Positions 7,979 to 17,309 of a stretch of 64,000 nt of DNA are shown here, piece by piece. The translations under genes and the position numbers were made by a program. The notes beneath the pieces are model-generated. The model was not told the origin of the DNA. It worked only from the letters and a program-made list of their open reading frames with translations, and did not search any database. This stretch comes from Phototrophicus methaneseepsis (GTDB taxonomy: Bacteria > Chloroflexota > Anaerolineae > Aggregatilineales > Phototrophicaceae): positions 1,550,001-1,614,000 of the forward strand of contig NZ_CP062983.1 in assembly GCF_015500095.1 (NCBI RefSeq). The letters are read 5' to 3'. Position 1 is the first letter of the stretch. Every line of letters begins with the position of its first letter.

Positions 7979-9712
7979 ATGTCCAAAAAGTTGTCTGTTT
8001 TAGTCAGTATCCTTCTTTTAGCACTTCTATCCGTCAGCGCCGTTAGCGCGCAGGATAGCAGCGTTTTCGCCGGTGCTTGGCCTTATCAAGTGCCACCAGA
8101 CGGTCACTTCAACACCTTCTCATCCGGTATGATCAACCTGGGCTACTATCAGGACCTGATGGAGCCACCGTTGGCACAATATCATTGGGGCGATGGTGCC
8201 TATGAAGGCATGCTCGCCGAAAGCTTTGGATATGATGAAGACGGCAATTATGTCGTGACGCTGAAAGATGGCATCATGTGGAGCGATGGCAATGCCGTCA
8301 CCTCAGCAGATGTCGTTTCCACGTTTGAAACAGCTTACCTGATTGGCTGGGCCATTTGGGAAGACCTGGAAAGTGTCGAAGCTGTCGATGACCTGACAAC
8401 CAAGTTTACATTGACAACGCAATCCCCCCTGATCGAACGTCGCATCCTGACAACCTACATCCGCCCGGCCAGTGTTTATGGCGAATTCGCCACCATGGCT
8501 GAGGACTTGCTGGCAAGCGGTGCTGAAAGCACTGACGATGCCTTCACGTCAGCTCTGGAAGAACTGACGGCTTTCCGTCCTGAAGCGTATGTGGCATCCG
8601 GCCCCTTCCAAATTCTCCCCGAGAATATCAGCGATGAAAGCATTTTGCTTGTCAAGAACGAGGGCGGTCTCGGCAGCGATACCACTCTGTTTGACGAAGT
8701 CCTGATGTGGAATGGCGAAACAGAAGCGGTGACCCCGCTCGTCAGCAGTGGCGAAGTCTACTATGCAACACATGGCTTCCCCCCGGCGACCGAACAAGCC
8801 TTCATCGACCTGGGCATTGATATCCTGCGCCCGCCGACATACAGCGGCCCGGCTCTCTACTTCAACTACACCGTGTATCCGTTCAACGTCACTGAGTTCC
8901 GCCAAGCTGTGGCGCACGCCATCGACCGTGAAGAAAACGGTTTCGTCAGCCTGGCAGAATCCGGCATTGCGAACGAATGCATGTGCGGCTTCAGCGATAA
9001 CCTCGTTTCTAGCTGGGTGCCGGAAGAAGTTGAAGATCAGTTCGATTACTATGATTACGATCCCGATATGGCTGCGGAAATCCTGGAAGGCATCGGCTTC
9101 ACCAAGGGTGACGATGGCATCTGGGTTGATGACCAGGGCAATCGTATGGCCTTTGAACTGACCTTCCCGGCGGAATACTCCGACTGGGCAGCCGCCGCAG
9201 AAAATGTGACCGCTCAGCTGAATGACTTCGGCTTCGAAATCACCGCTCGCGGTATCCAGTTCCAGCAGCAGCAGCAAGAAGTCTATGATAGCAACTTCCA
9301 GATGGCGATCCGCAACTGGGGCCTCAGCAGCCCATTCCCGGGTGAGTCCTTCCTGGAGCCATTCCGTCGTTACAATGGCCAGGGCGAAGTCGCTGGCGAA
9401 GGTATTGGCGGCGGTATGCAGTTCGATACCAACGTTACCTATAGCGGCGGCGATATCGACCTCGTAGAATCCTCCTTTGAATCCAGCCGTGGCACCGACA
9501 CAGCAGCACAGCAAGAAATCGTTGGCGAAATTGCGCTGGCGTTCAATGAACTGCTGCCCGCCATCCCGCTGTGGGAGCGCTACGGTAACAACCCGATCAA
9601 CCGTGACTTCGTCAGTGCGCCAGCAGGTGACGATCCGGTTTACCTCGATCCAGGTACCGATCACTTTATGCCTTACCTGATCATCACGGGTGGCATCGGC
9701 CCTGCCGAATAA
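7979..9712 (+). CDS. Family 5 extracellular solute-binding protein (ABC importer)
   Basis: 577 residues. A Sec signal peptide is clear: MSKK, a hydrophobic core and cleavage near VSAQ-DSS at about residue 24. The remainder is the SBP_bac_5 fold (oligopeptide/dipeptide/sugar binding). No lipobox cysteine is seen after the signal, so membrane anchoring is not shown. GAAGGGA precedes the ATG. Family 5 proteins bind peptides, nickel or, often in thermophiles and Chloroflexota, oligosaccharides; the neighbouring GH20, ROK regulator and ROK kinase favour an oligosaccharide. It starts the five-gene transporter operon and is followed by a GC-rich hairpin before the permease genes. Confidence 0.93.
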   Translation: MSKKLSVLVSILLLALLSVSAVSAQDSSVFAGAWPYQVPPDGHFNTFSSGMINLGYYQDLMEPPLAQYHWGDGAYEGMLAESFGYDEDGNYVVTLKDGIMWSDGNAVTSADVVSTFETAYLIGWAIWEDLESVEAVDDLTTKFTLTTQSPLIERRILTTYIRPASVYGEFATMAEDLLASGAESTDDAFTSALEELTAFRPEAYVASGPFQILPENISDESILLVKNEGGLGSDTTLFDEVLMWNGETEAVTPLVSSGEVYYATHGFPPATEQAFIDLGIDILRPPTYSGPALYFNYTVYPFNVTEFRQAVAHAIDREENGFVSLAESGIANECMCGFSDNLVSSWVPEEVEDQFDYYDYDPDMAAEILEGIGFTKGDDGIWVDDQGNRMAFELTFPAEYSDWAAAAENVTAQLNDFGFEITARGIQFQQQQQEVYDSNFQMAIRNWGLSSPFPGESFLEPFRRYNGQGEVAGEGIGGGMQFDTNVTYSGGDIDLVESSFESSRGTDTAAQQEIVGEIALAFNELLPAIPLWERYGNNPINRDFVSAPAGDDPVYLDPGTDHFMPYLIITGGIGPAE

Positions 9713-9747
9713 AGCTACGGTACAAAGATACGTTACAATGTGAGTGT

Positions 9748-9766
9748 GGTGGGCTTTTTGCCCACC
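9748..9766 (+). other. Hairpin between SBP and permease genes
   Basis: Arms GGTGGGC and GCCCACC around a TTTTT loop, 36 bp after the SBP stop, with no T-run behind it. Probably protects the SBP transcript 3' end or partly stops transcription so that the SBP is made in excess of the membrane subunits. The second ABC operon has an equivalent at 45934-45957. Confidence 0.6.
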
Positions 9767-9887
9767 CACTTCTTCCGTCAGATTTTGTGCCCCTGTGGGT
9801 AGGTTTCATCATCAATAAGTATGAAGTTCTTTAGGTACGGTGTTTTCCGTGTACCTACCTCGCTAAGGTATTAAGGAGCTGTAGCGG

Positions 9888-10988
9888 ATGGCAGCACAGA
9901 CGACCCCTGAGATGGCGCGCCCCCGATCGGCTGAAACTGTTTCTCAAACGTCAGGTGTCTTTGGAACCGCGCGTAAATTATGGGCCAACTACACCATCAG
10001 GACGATTGTCCAGGCTATTTTTACGATCTGGCTTGTGATTACGTTCATTTTCTTCCTGGTTCGTTTGATGCCGGGTAACCCGGTGGATGTTTACGTCGAT
10101 TACCTCATGAACCAGGAACGCATCACCTATGAGGAAGCTTTTGCGCGCGCTGCTTCTCAATTTCAGTTTGACCCTGATGCACCTGTAACGGAGCAGTACC
10201 TGGAGTATATGGGCCAGCTCGTGCAGGGTGATCTGGGTGAATCTATTACTTCGACTGGCACCAAAGTTCTCGATCAAATCATACGATTTTTGCCCTGGAC
10301 GCTCTTTGCCGTGGGGCTTGGTTTGCTGGTTAGCTTCATCCTGGGCGTGGTTATCGGCCTGCTCATGGCCTATTACCGCAATTCCTGGATAGATGTCTTA
10401 CTCTCACTGATTTCTTCAATCCTCAGTGCTGTGCCCAATTACATATGGGGTTTGCTCATTCTGATCATATTCGGGGTACAGCTCCATTGGTTCGCTATTG
10501 GCGAACTGCGCGGCACGTATGATTCTAGCCTGACCCCTGGCTTCAACCTGCCATTTATCCTCAGTATGCTTCAACATGCCTTCTTGCCTGTGCTGGTATA
10601 TGTTTCCGGTACGTTGGGCAACTGGGTGCTGACCATGCGCAACAGCACCATTAGCGTGCTGGGGGAAGATTATGTGAATGTAGCGCGCGCCCGCGGCCTT
10701 TCGCGCACACGCATCGCGACGGCCTATGTTGGGCGTAATGCCGCCCTGCCGATGTTTACGCTGCTGGCGATTAATATCGGCTTTGTGATAGGCGGTAGCG
10801 TCATTATTGAAGAGCTCTTTGTTTATAAAGGGCTGGGCAGCTTCCTGTACTGGTCCATCACACAGCGTGATTACACCTCCATGCAGGGCGTTTTGCTCAT
10901 CATCGTGATTTCAGTGGTCTTTTCCAACATGCTGGCGGACCTGCTCTACAGTTGGCTCGATCCACGTGTACGCCTGGGTGATAATTAG
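9888..10988 (+). CDS. ABC transporter permease, DppB/OppB type
   Basis: 366 residues, inner-membrane. One N-terminal membrane segment (IVQAIFTIWLVITFIFFLV) is followed by the DppB hallmark LMPGNPVD, an extracytoplasmic stretch, and about five more membrane segments. The EAA-type coupling loop that contacts the ATPase is visible as DYVNVARARGLSRTRI. AAGGAG lies eight bases before the ATG. It pairs with the DppC-type permease starting 11 bases after its stop to form the translocation pore. Confidence 0.93.
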   Translation: MAAQTTPEMARPRSAETVSQTSGVFGTARKLWANYTIRTIVQAIFTIWLVITFIFFLVRLMPGNPVDVYVDYLMNQERITYEEAFARAASQFQFDPDAPVTEQYLEYMGQLVQGDLGESITSTGTKVLDQIIRFLPWTLFAVGLGLLVSFILGVVIGLLMAYYRNSWIDVLLSLISSILSAVPNYIWGLLILIIFGVQLHWFAIGELRGTYDSSLTPGFNLPFILSMLQHAFLPVLVYVSGTLGNWVLTMRNSTISVLGEDYVNVARARGLSRTRIATAYVGRNAALPMFTLLAINIGFVIGGSVIIEELFVYKGLGSFLYWSITQRDYTSMQGVLLIIVISVVFSNMLADLLYSWLDPRVRLGDN

Positions 10989-10999
10989 GAGGCCTGTTG

Positions 11000-12316
11000 A
11001 TGGCGACTTTAGATGTACAGACAGAAACAGCCTCGGAAAATCCAGATAAGATTGCAGCGTATGCCGCATCCCATGAACCCTCACGAGTGCCGATTTTGGG
11101 CGGCTTCCTGGATGCATTCGGCCTCTTGTGGAAGTCTCTACGGCGTAATCTAGCCGGGCTGATTGGCTTTTTGGGCTTGGTGTTCTATTTTTTCTTCACC
11201 GTTGTAGGGCCGCTCATTGTGCCCTTTGATGGCGAACCGAAGCTCGATGCAATTGCAGCCCCGCCCGGCTCTCGGATGGTATTGGTCACCCGCTCCGCTG
11301 ATGCAGACCGCCTCAAGACGATTGACGACTTCGGCCCAGATGATACGCTCGGCTATATCGACAAGACGGGTGGTCAACTGTGGTTTGAGGATTACGAAGC
11401 GTCGCTTGGCGAGGATGCAGAAGTGCCATTCGATACGGAGCTTTTCCGCTTCCGCAGTGGCCGTGGCGTCCCGGATGCACTGGAAGAACTGGCAAATGGC
11501 GAAGCTGACGCACTCATTGTCTTCAGCGAAACCGTCAAGCAGTACCTCGTTAATAACGATGATGAGGCTCAGCGAGAATTATTCTCGGATTTAAGCGTTT
11601 CGAACGATGCCTTTGGCCCATCGCACATCCTCGGTACAGATACCCAGGGCCGCGATATTTTCAGCCATATTGTAAACGGCGGTGCTTCGCTGATCTTCGT
11701 CGCGATGGTAGCGGGCATCTTCTCAACGGTCATTGCTGTCACACTTGGCTCACTGGCGGCCATGATTGGGGGTCCTATTGATCGCTTCCTCGTCAGCAGT
11801 GCCAACTTCGTCCTGACGATCCCACAATTCCCGCTCCTGGTGGTGCTGGCGGTGCTCGTCGGCCAACAACTGAATAATCCCTTCTTGTTAGCAGGCCTGA
11901 TCGCGATTCTCTCCTGGCCGGTGCTGATGCGCGCCGTGCGTGCCCAGGTCCTCAGCTTGCGGGAACGTGAATTTGTAGAAGCGGCCCGGTCGTTGGGGCT
12001 GGGGCTGCCACATATCGTCTTCCGCGAGATTTTGCCCAATATGATGAGCTTCGTCGCGATTAACTTCATCTTCGCCGTGACGAGCGCGATGTATCAGCAG
12101 ATTGGCCTGATCTTCCTGGGGATGGCACCTATCAATGACTATACCTGGGGCGTGATGCTCTTCTTCGGGCGCACCCGTGGCACGCTCTTCAGCGCGGATA
12201 GCATGAGCATGGTGCTCTCGCCAGTTGTGGCGATTGCGCTCTTCCAGGTCAGCATGGTCTTGTTCGCCCGTGCCCTTGAAGAAATGTTCGATCCACGCTT
12301 GCGGACTGTGAATTAA
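11000..12316 (+). CDS. ABC transporter permease, DppC type, with a large extracytoplasmic insertion
   Basis: 439 residues versus about 300 for most DppC proteins. The ATG at 11000 has AGGAGG seven bases upstream; a TTG one codon earlier is less likely. The N-terminal membrane segment (51-76) is followed by PPGS at 88-91, where family members normally reach HxLGTDxxGRD within a few residues. Here about 118 residues (90-207) intervene before HILGTDTQGRDIF. The insertion contains RLKTIDDFGPDDTLGYI and ALEELANGEADALIVFSE, patterns like lobe 2 of family-3 solute-binding proteins. The rest is a normal permease with the coupling loop EFVEAARSLGL. The second DppC in this window (43885-44799) lacks the insertion. 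Confidence 0.92.
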   Translation: MATLDVQTETASENPDKIAAYAASHEPSRVPILGGFLDAFGLLWKSLRRNLAGLIGFLGLVFYFFFTVVGPLIVPFDGEPKLDAIAAPPGSRMVLVTRSADADRLKTIDDFGPDDTLGYIDKTGGQLWFEDYEASLGEDAEVPFDTELFRFRSGRGVPDALEELANGEADALIVFSETVKQYLVNNDDEAQRELFSDLSVSNDAFGPSHILGTDTQGRDIFSHIVNGGASLIFVAMVAGIFSTVIAVTLGSLAAMIGGPIDRFLVSSANFVLTIPQFPLLVVLAVLVGQQLNNPFLLAGLIAILSWPVLMRAVRAQVLSLREREFVEAARSLGLGLPHIVFREILPNMMSFVAINFIFAVTSAMYQQIGLIFLGMAPINDYTWGVMLFFGRTRGTLFSADSMSMVLSPVVAIALFQVSMVLFARALEEMFDPRLRTVN

Positions 12317-12478
12317 CACAGCACCAAGTGAACAAGCGACTGAGCGCGCTAAAGCAGATGCGGCACCAGCTTGTATCGTTAAGGGCTTTGGCGTCGGAAG
12401 TAACGGCCTGTACCCGTCAATGGCATGTACCGGTCACAATCATGCATTGTAATCAGAAGCATTGAGAGTACGAATGTG

Positions 12479-13540
12479 ATGTCTCAATCAGATGTTGTCC
12501 TCGACGTAAAAAATTTATCTGTGGTCTATCACTCGCCCCGTGGCGATGTCAAAGCCACCAGTGATGTCTCCTTTCAGCTTCATTCTGGCGAGGCATTGGC
12601 GCTGATCGGCGAGAGCGGCTGCGGCAAAACAACGCTCAGCCTATCGTTGATCAAGATGCTGCCCGGCATTGCAGAAGTGACGCAGGGAGAGGTGCTCTAT
12701 ACTCGTGATGGCAGTACGCGCGATGTGCTGAACTTCAACGATCATCAAATGCGGTTGTATCGTTGGCAGGATTGTGCGATGGTCTTCCAGGGGGCGCAGA
12801 ATGCCTTTAACCCGGTGCTGAAGATCAAAGATCAATTCCTGGATACAGCCCGCGCACACGAAGGTGATGCGGATAAAATCGTCACCAAGCGCGCCCTGGA
12901 GTTGTTCCGCCTCGTCCGGTTAGATCCTCAGCGTGTGTTGAACAGCTATCCGCATGAACTTAGCGGTGGGATGAAACAGCGTACCTTGCTGGCGTTGGGC
13001 GTTCTGCTCAATCCGCAGATCGTTATCCTCGATGAGCCGACGACAGCGCTAGATATCCTCACACAGCGGGCCATCATTGATGTACTCAACGAGATGCAGC
13101 GCGAGCTGGGCTTTAGCATTATCTTCATCAGCCATGACCTCGCCCTGGCGGCAGAAATGGCCGACCGCGTGGCGACGATGTACGCGGGCCAGATTGTCGA
13201 GCTTGGCCCGGTGAACGATATTTTCTATAAACCGCTGCATCCTTATACGCTGGGCCTGCTGCAATCTGTGCCTAAGTTAGGCACCACTCAGGATGATCTC
13301 GTTAGTATCCCTGGCAGCCCGCCGAACTTAATTAATCCGCCGAGTGGCTGTAAATTCCACCCGCGTTGCCCATTCGCCACGGAAAAGTGTGTGCAGGAGT
13401 CGCCGCCGCTGGTGGAATATGAAGAAGGCCATAGTGCGGCCTGCTGGCATACAGAGGAAGTCATCGCGGCCCATCCCTCACTCAGGGAGCCAGCATCACA
13501 GCCGTCCACAGCACAAACCACAACGGAGCAAGGCGCATGA
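12479..13540 (+). CDS. ABC transporter ATPase, DppD/OppD type
   Basis: 353 residues from ATG 12479. An upstream ATG at 12425 would add 18 residues without a ribosome-binding site and is not preferred. Walker A GESGCGKTT, signature LSGGMKQR, Walker B IVILDEPTTALD and a C-terminal oligopeptide-transporter domain (GSPPNLINPPSGCKFHPRCP with cysteines at CKFHPRCPFATEKC, the region that carries an iron-sulfur cluster in some DppD proteins). It hydrolyses ATP on the cytosolic side of the permease pair. It overlaps the next ATPase gene by four bases (ATGA). Confidence 0.93.
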   Translation: MSQSDVVLDVKNLSVVYHSPRGDVKATSDVSFQLHSGEALALIGESGCGKTTLSLSLIKMLPGIAEVTQGEVLYTRDGSTRDVLNFNDHQMRLYRWQDCAMVFQGAQNAFNPVLKIKDQFLDTARAHEGDADKIVTKRALELFRLVRLDPQRVLNSYPHELSGGMKQRTLLALGVLLNPQIVILDEPTTALDILTQRAIIDVLNEMQRELGFSIIFISHDLALAAEMADRVATMYAGQIVELGPVNDIFYKPLHPYTLGLLQSVPKLGTTQDDLVSIPGSPPNLINPPSGCKFHPRCPFATEKCVQESPPLVEYEEGHSAACWHTEEVIAAHPSLREPASQPSTAQTTTEQGA

Positions 13541-14550
13541 CCCAGCCATTGATGGAACTCAAAAGTATCTATAAGTCTTTCAGCAAAGGGCGGGAAAGAG
13601 TCCCTGTGTTGCAGGATGTGGACCTCAAGGTCAATAAGCTGGAATTTTTGTGCCTGGTGGGGGAAAGCGGCTGCGGCAAGACGACCACAGGGAAGATTTT
13701 ATCCGGCTTGCTCAAGCCGACCAGCGGCAGTGTATCGTTCGATGGGCAGGATATTAGCAAGCTGCGTGGCAAGGCCTACCAGGATTATCGCCGTTCCGTC
13801 CAGATCATCCATCAGGACCCTTATGCATCGCTCAACCCGGCGCATACGATCTATAGTACGCTCAGCTTCCCGCTGCTGCATCACAAGTTGGTGCGTAATA
13901 AGACGGAAGCCCGTAAGCGCGTGCTGGAACTGTTGGAAACTGTCGACCTGACGCCTGCTGCCGATGTGATTGATAAGTACCCGCATGAGCTGAGCGGCGG
14001 CCAGCGTCAGCGTGTGAGCATTGCCCGCGCCCTGACGACAAATCCGTCCCTCATCGTCGCGGATGAATCCGTCAGCATGGTCGATGTGTCGATTCGCATT
14101 GGTTTGCTCAAGATGCTGATGAACATGCGCACGGAGTTTAACGTTACCATTGTGCTCATCACCCATGACCTTGCCCTGGCGAAGTATTTCGCATGGGAAG
14201 GCCGTCTGGCGGTCATGTATCTGGGCCGTGTCGTCGAGGTTGGCAAGACGCAGGACATCATCGCAAATCCGCAGCATCCGTATACGCGCGTGTTGCTTTC
14301 TGCCATCCCAGAAGCAGACCCTGAGCGGACCCGTAACAAGCAGCATATTAACTTACGCAGTGAAGATATTCCCAGTTTGACAGAACTCCCACCTGGCTGC
14401 TCCTTCCACCCACGTTGCCCCTGGTTTGTGCCTGGTGTGTGCGATACAACAGTACCGCAACTCAAGCAGACGCCGTACGACGATAGCCGTGCCGACGTTG
14501 CCTGTATCCCGTTGACGGAGGGGAAAGAACTAGCGCTATATGAATCGTAG
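13537..14550 (+). CDS. ABC transporter ATPase, DppF/OppF type
   Basis: 337 residues. Walker A GESGCGKTT, signature LSGGQRQRVSIARAL, and the C-terminal oligopeptide-transporter cysteine region (GCSFHPRCPWFVPGVC). The Walker B/D-loop reads VADESVSMVD; most relatives have DEPxSALD, so the proline and the alanine-leucine of this segment are changed while the catalytic glutamate remains. It is translationally coupled to the preceding ATPase by an ATGA overlap, and its end overlaps the start of a small membrane protein gene by 11 bases. Confidence 0.92.
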   Translation: MTQPLMELKSIYKSFSKGRERVPVLQDVDLKVNKLEFLCLVGESGCGKTTTGKILSGLLKPTSGSVSFDGQDISKLRGKAYQDYRRSVQIIHQDPYASLNPAHTIYSTLSFPLLHHKLVRNKTEARKRVLELLETVDLTPAADVIDKYPHELSGGQRQRVSIARALTTNPSLIVADESVSMVDVSIRIGLLKMLMNMRTEFNVTIVLITHDLALAKYFAWEGRLAVMYLGRVVEVGKTQDIIANPQHPYTRVLLSAIPEADPERTRNKQHINLRSEDIPSLTELPPGCSFHPRCPWFVPGVCDTTVPQLKQTPYDDSRADVACIPLTEGKELALYES

Positions 14551-14719
14551 TGTGATGCGCGCCTTCTTCCAAGGAGGCGTCTTTTTAACTGTGGTCGCGG
14601 GGCTGCTGATCCTGGTATCGCCGCGAGAAAGTGCGGAATTTGTTGTGTCCGTGTGCACCTTTGGCATTGGCCTCACGCTAATGGCTCTGGTCATTGGCGT
14701 TAACAGAATGCTGCGGTGA
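14540..14719 (+). CDS. 59-residue two-helix membrane protein
   Basis: Short gene (M-N-R-S-V to N-R-M-L-R) wedged between the ABC ATPase and the ROK kinase. It overlaps the ATPase end by 11 bases and the kinase GTG start by four (GTGA). Two hydrophobic stretches (about 12-26 and 34-54) are separated by SPRESAE, giving a predicted hairpin in the membrane. No family is recognised. The tight overlaps on both sides argue that it is translated, though a clear ribosome-binding site is absent, which fits reinitiation from the ATPase stop. Confidence 0.55.
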   Translation: MNRSVMRAFFQGGVFLTVVAGLLILVSPRESAEFVVSVCTFGIGLTLMALVIGVNRMLR

Positions 14720-15699
14720 AGTCGAATATGACAAAATTGAGTATTGGTGTCGACGTCGGCGGTACGAAGATCGCAACGGCCCTGGTCACCCGGAGTGGTC
14801 AGGTCCTGGCACAGGAGCGAATCCCGACCTTGCCAGAGGGCGGTAACAGTGCCGTGTTAGACGCCATCGCAAAGAGTATTGAACGCGTTGCCCACTCTGC
14901 TGCTAATAGCGAGATTGAGGGCATCGGTATTGGCATCCCTGGCGCGGTGGACCCTGGGCGCGGCTTATCATTGTATGCCGTTAACCTGGGGGATTCGTGG
15001 CAGGATGTCGCCCTGCGGGATGAGATCAGCAGCCGCCTGACATTTTCCGCCCCGGTCTTCATTGATAATGACGTCAATGCCGGGGGCCTGGGGGAATTGT
15101 ACTTTGGTGCAGCGTGTGGCTGTACGGATTTCGTCTATGTGACGCTTGGGACGGGAGTCGGCGGCTGTGCTGTTGTGAATCAGCGCTTGCTGCGCGGGAC
15201 GACCTTCACAGCGATGGAAATAGGTCATGCAGTCGTCAATATGGCCGGACGCCCCAGTGATTTTGGGCTGCGCGGCACGCCAGAAGTGTATGCCTCTGGC
15301 AAAGGGTTCGCGCTGGCTGTGGCAGATTACGCGACGGCCTATCCGCAGAGCACCCTGGTGCGCAATGGGGAGTCCTCTGTGCAGGCGATCCTCGACGCGG
15401 CACAGCAGGACGATGCCCTCGCTGTGCGCATCCTGGATGAAGCGGCGGAGACGCTCGGTAGTGCCCTGGCGTGGTGCGCGACGATCCTCAACCCGCAGGC
15501 CATTATTATAGGGGGCGGCCTGGGGTTGGCGGCGCGCGATGCGCTGGACGGACGCTTACATATCGCGATTCGTCAGCGGGTCATCCCGGCGACTTACGAA
15601 GCCCTGCGTCTAGAGTATGCCCAGGTGACGACGAGCGCCTTAGGTCCTGCGGCGCTTGTCTGGCATGAATTGATGGAGCCGGTACAAGTCGGTGAATAA
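14716..15699 (+). CDS. ROK family sugar kinase lacking the zinc cysteines
   Basis: 327 residues with no helix-turn-helix, so an enzyme and not a regulator. The phosphate-binding loop IGVDVGGTKIATALV, the catalytic aspartate segment IDNDVNAGGLGE and the second glycine loop TLGTGVGG are intact. The usual ROK signature CxCGxxGCxE is replaced by MAGRPSDFGLRGTPEVYASG after a conserved GHAVV, so structural zinc binding is lost. Likely phosphorylates a hexose or amino sugar in the cytosol. The GTG at 14716 overlaps the small membrane gene; ATG 14728 is an alternative start. Confidence 0.87.
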   Translation: MKSNMTKLSIGVDVGGTKIATALVTRSGQVLAQERIPTLPEGGNSAVLDAIAKSIERVAHSAANSEIEGIGIGIPGAVDPGRGLSLYAVNLGDSWQDVALRDEISSRLTFSAPVFIDNDVNAGGLGELYFGAACGCTDFVYVTLGTGVGGCAVVNQRLLRGTTFTAMEIGHAVVNMAGRPSDFGLRGTPEVYASGKGFALAVADYATAYPQSTLVRNGESSVQAILDAAQQDDALAVRILDEAAETLGSALAWCATILNPQAIIIGGGLGLAARDALDGRLHIAIRQRVIPATYEALRLEYAQVTTSALGPAALVWHELMEPVQVGE

Positions 15700-15705
15700 G
15701 TTGCT

Positions 15706-15738
15706 AAATCCCTTCTCTAATCAGAGAGGGGATTTTTA
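15706..15738 (+). terminator. Intrinsic terminator of the first ABC operon
   Basis: AAATCCCTTCTCT / AGAGAGGGGATTT around a four-base loop, followed by a T-run, just after the kinase stop. Confidence 0.92.
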
Positions 15739-15844
15739 TAAAAGGGGTCATTTATAGGCCCCTTCTTATAGATTTATAGATAGGTCCTTTTTATTGTTTA
15801 GTCGTCAACGACGTTGCATACAGTGTTGCACACAGTAAGGAATC

Positions 15845-17299
15845 ATGACTATGACGAAACGCATCGCGATTGTTGGTATGGCTATCGAATGTAGTTCCTT
15901 TTCCGTCTGGACTACGCAGCTTGAAAATTTCATTGTCCTGCGTGGCGAAGAAATGGAAGATCGCTACCCGTTCTTGAATGATTACGAGGATATTGAGTTC
16001 GTGCCACTGATCCGCGCGCGATCCCTGCCGGGTGGCCCCGTGGCCTACAATGTCTTCCAAGGCATTAAAGCGGAAATGCTCGCGCTTCTTGAGGAGAACG
16101 GCCCCTGGGATGGCGTCTATCATGATATGCATGGCGCGATGAATGTGCGCGATATGGATGATGCTGAGGGCGAATGGATGCAGGATGCGCGCAAGGTCGT
16201 TGGCCCGGATTGCATCATGGCAGCCAGTTACGACCTGCACGGTAACGTATCGGCGCGCATCATGGAAAACCTGGATATTCTCAGTGGTTACCGCACAGCG
16301 CCCCATATCGACGGCGACGAAACGCGCTTGCGCACAATCAGCCTACTCGTGGAGAGCGTCCGCGAAGGCTACCATCCCAAGAAAGCCTTTATCCCGGTGC
16401 CGATTGCCCTCCCTGGTGAGCGTACCAGCACGGAATGGGAACCGGGTATGAGCCTGTATGCCAAGATTCCGGATGTGCTGGCGCGCGAAGGCGTAACCGA
16501 TGTCACAATCCAAATCGGCTATGCCTGGGCAGACGAGCCGCGCACACATGGGGCTATCATCGCCCTGGGGACGGATCAGGAAGCGGTGAATCAGGCGGCT
16601 AAAGACCTGGCACAGGCTTTCTGGGATGTGCGCGCCGAATTCGATTTTGGTGTTCCTGTGGGGTCGTCTGATGAAGTGATCGAACAGGCCCTGGCCTCGC
16701 CGGAGTCAACTGTGTTCATTAGCGATAGTGGCGATAACCCGACAGCAGGGGGTGTCGGTGATGTGACCTATACCCTCAAACGCTTGATCGAACGTGACGT
16801 ACCCAGCGCTGTATATGCCAGCATCCCCGATAAAGCAGCGGTCGAAGCTTGTTTTGAAGCAGGCGTCGGCGCAGAAATTACGGTGACGATTGGTGGCAAG
16901 CTGGATACCGTCTACAGTGAACCCCTCACCGTCACAGGTACCGTCTTAGCGACTGAAACCTTCGCCCGTGAAGAATACGGCCATGTCGGTCCGGCCAATA
17001 AACAGGCTGTTTTGCAGGTCGGTGGCGTCAAAATCATCCTGACGGAGGTGCGCACACCTTTCCACTTCATCAAGAACTTCCAGCGCCTGGGTATCGAACC
17101 GCTGGAACACAAACTCGTGGTCATCAAGATTGGCTATCTGGAGCCAGACCTCAAGAAGAATGCCCCCAAGGCCTTCTTAGCGCTCAGCCCTGGCGCGGTC
17201 AATCAGGACCTGCCCAAGCTCGGCCATAAGCGCATTGAACGGCCTATGTTCCCCTTTGATGCTGATATGACCTGGGTGCCGGAAGTCGTCGTAAGCTGA
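15845..17299 (+). CDS. MlrC/M81 family protein
   Basis: 484 residues of the MlrC family (DUF1485 N-terminal plus MlrC C-terminal domain). Supporting segments: VYHDMHGAMNVRDMDDAEGEWM, AASYDLHGNVS (family D-x-H-x-N-x-S metal site), YRTAPHIDGDET and GDNPTAGGVGD. The founding member hydrolyses linearised microcystin, but most relatives are in bacteria that never meet the toxin and probably act on small peptides or related amide compounds. Cytosolic, no signal. TAAGGA precedes the ATG; a second ATG six bases on is possible. Being next to an importer of the peptide/opine superfamily, it may process an imported peptide-like substrate. Confidence 0.88.
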   Translation: MTMTKRIAIVGMAIECSSFSVWTTQLENFIVLRGEEMEDRYPFLNDYEDIEFVPLIRARSLPGGPVAYNVFQGIKAEMLALLEENGPWDGVYHDMHGAMNVRDMDDAEGEWMQDARKVVGPDCIMAASYDLHGNVSARIMENLDILSGYRTAPHIDGDETRLRTISLLVESVREGYHPKKAFIPVPIALPGERTSTEWEPGMSLYAKIPDVLAREGVTDVTIQIGYAWADEPRTHGAIIALGTDQEAVNQAAKDLAQAFWDVRAEFDFGVPVGSSDEVIEQALASPESTVFISDSGDNPTAGGVGDVTYTLKRLIERDVPSAVYASIPDKAAVEACFEAGVGAEITVTIGGKLDTVYSEPLTVTGTVLATETFAREEYGHVGPANKQAVLQVGGVKIILTEVRTPFHFIKNFQRLGIEPLEHKLVVIKIGYLEPDLKKNAPKAFLALSPGAVNQDLPKLGHKRIERPMFPFDADMTWVPEVVVS

Positions 17300-17309
17300 T
17301 TTTTCGGGA

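Noticed and set aside
8549-9769. 406-codon open frame antisense to the SBP gene
   Set aside because: Mirror of a clear family-5 SBP; no ribosome-binding site and no protein family character.
15845-17299. Microcystin degradation by the MlrC-family protein
   Set aside because: No mlrA, mlrB or mlrD are present, and the family is wide; only the family name is supported.
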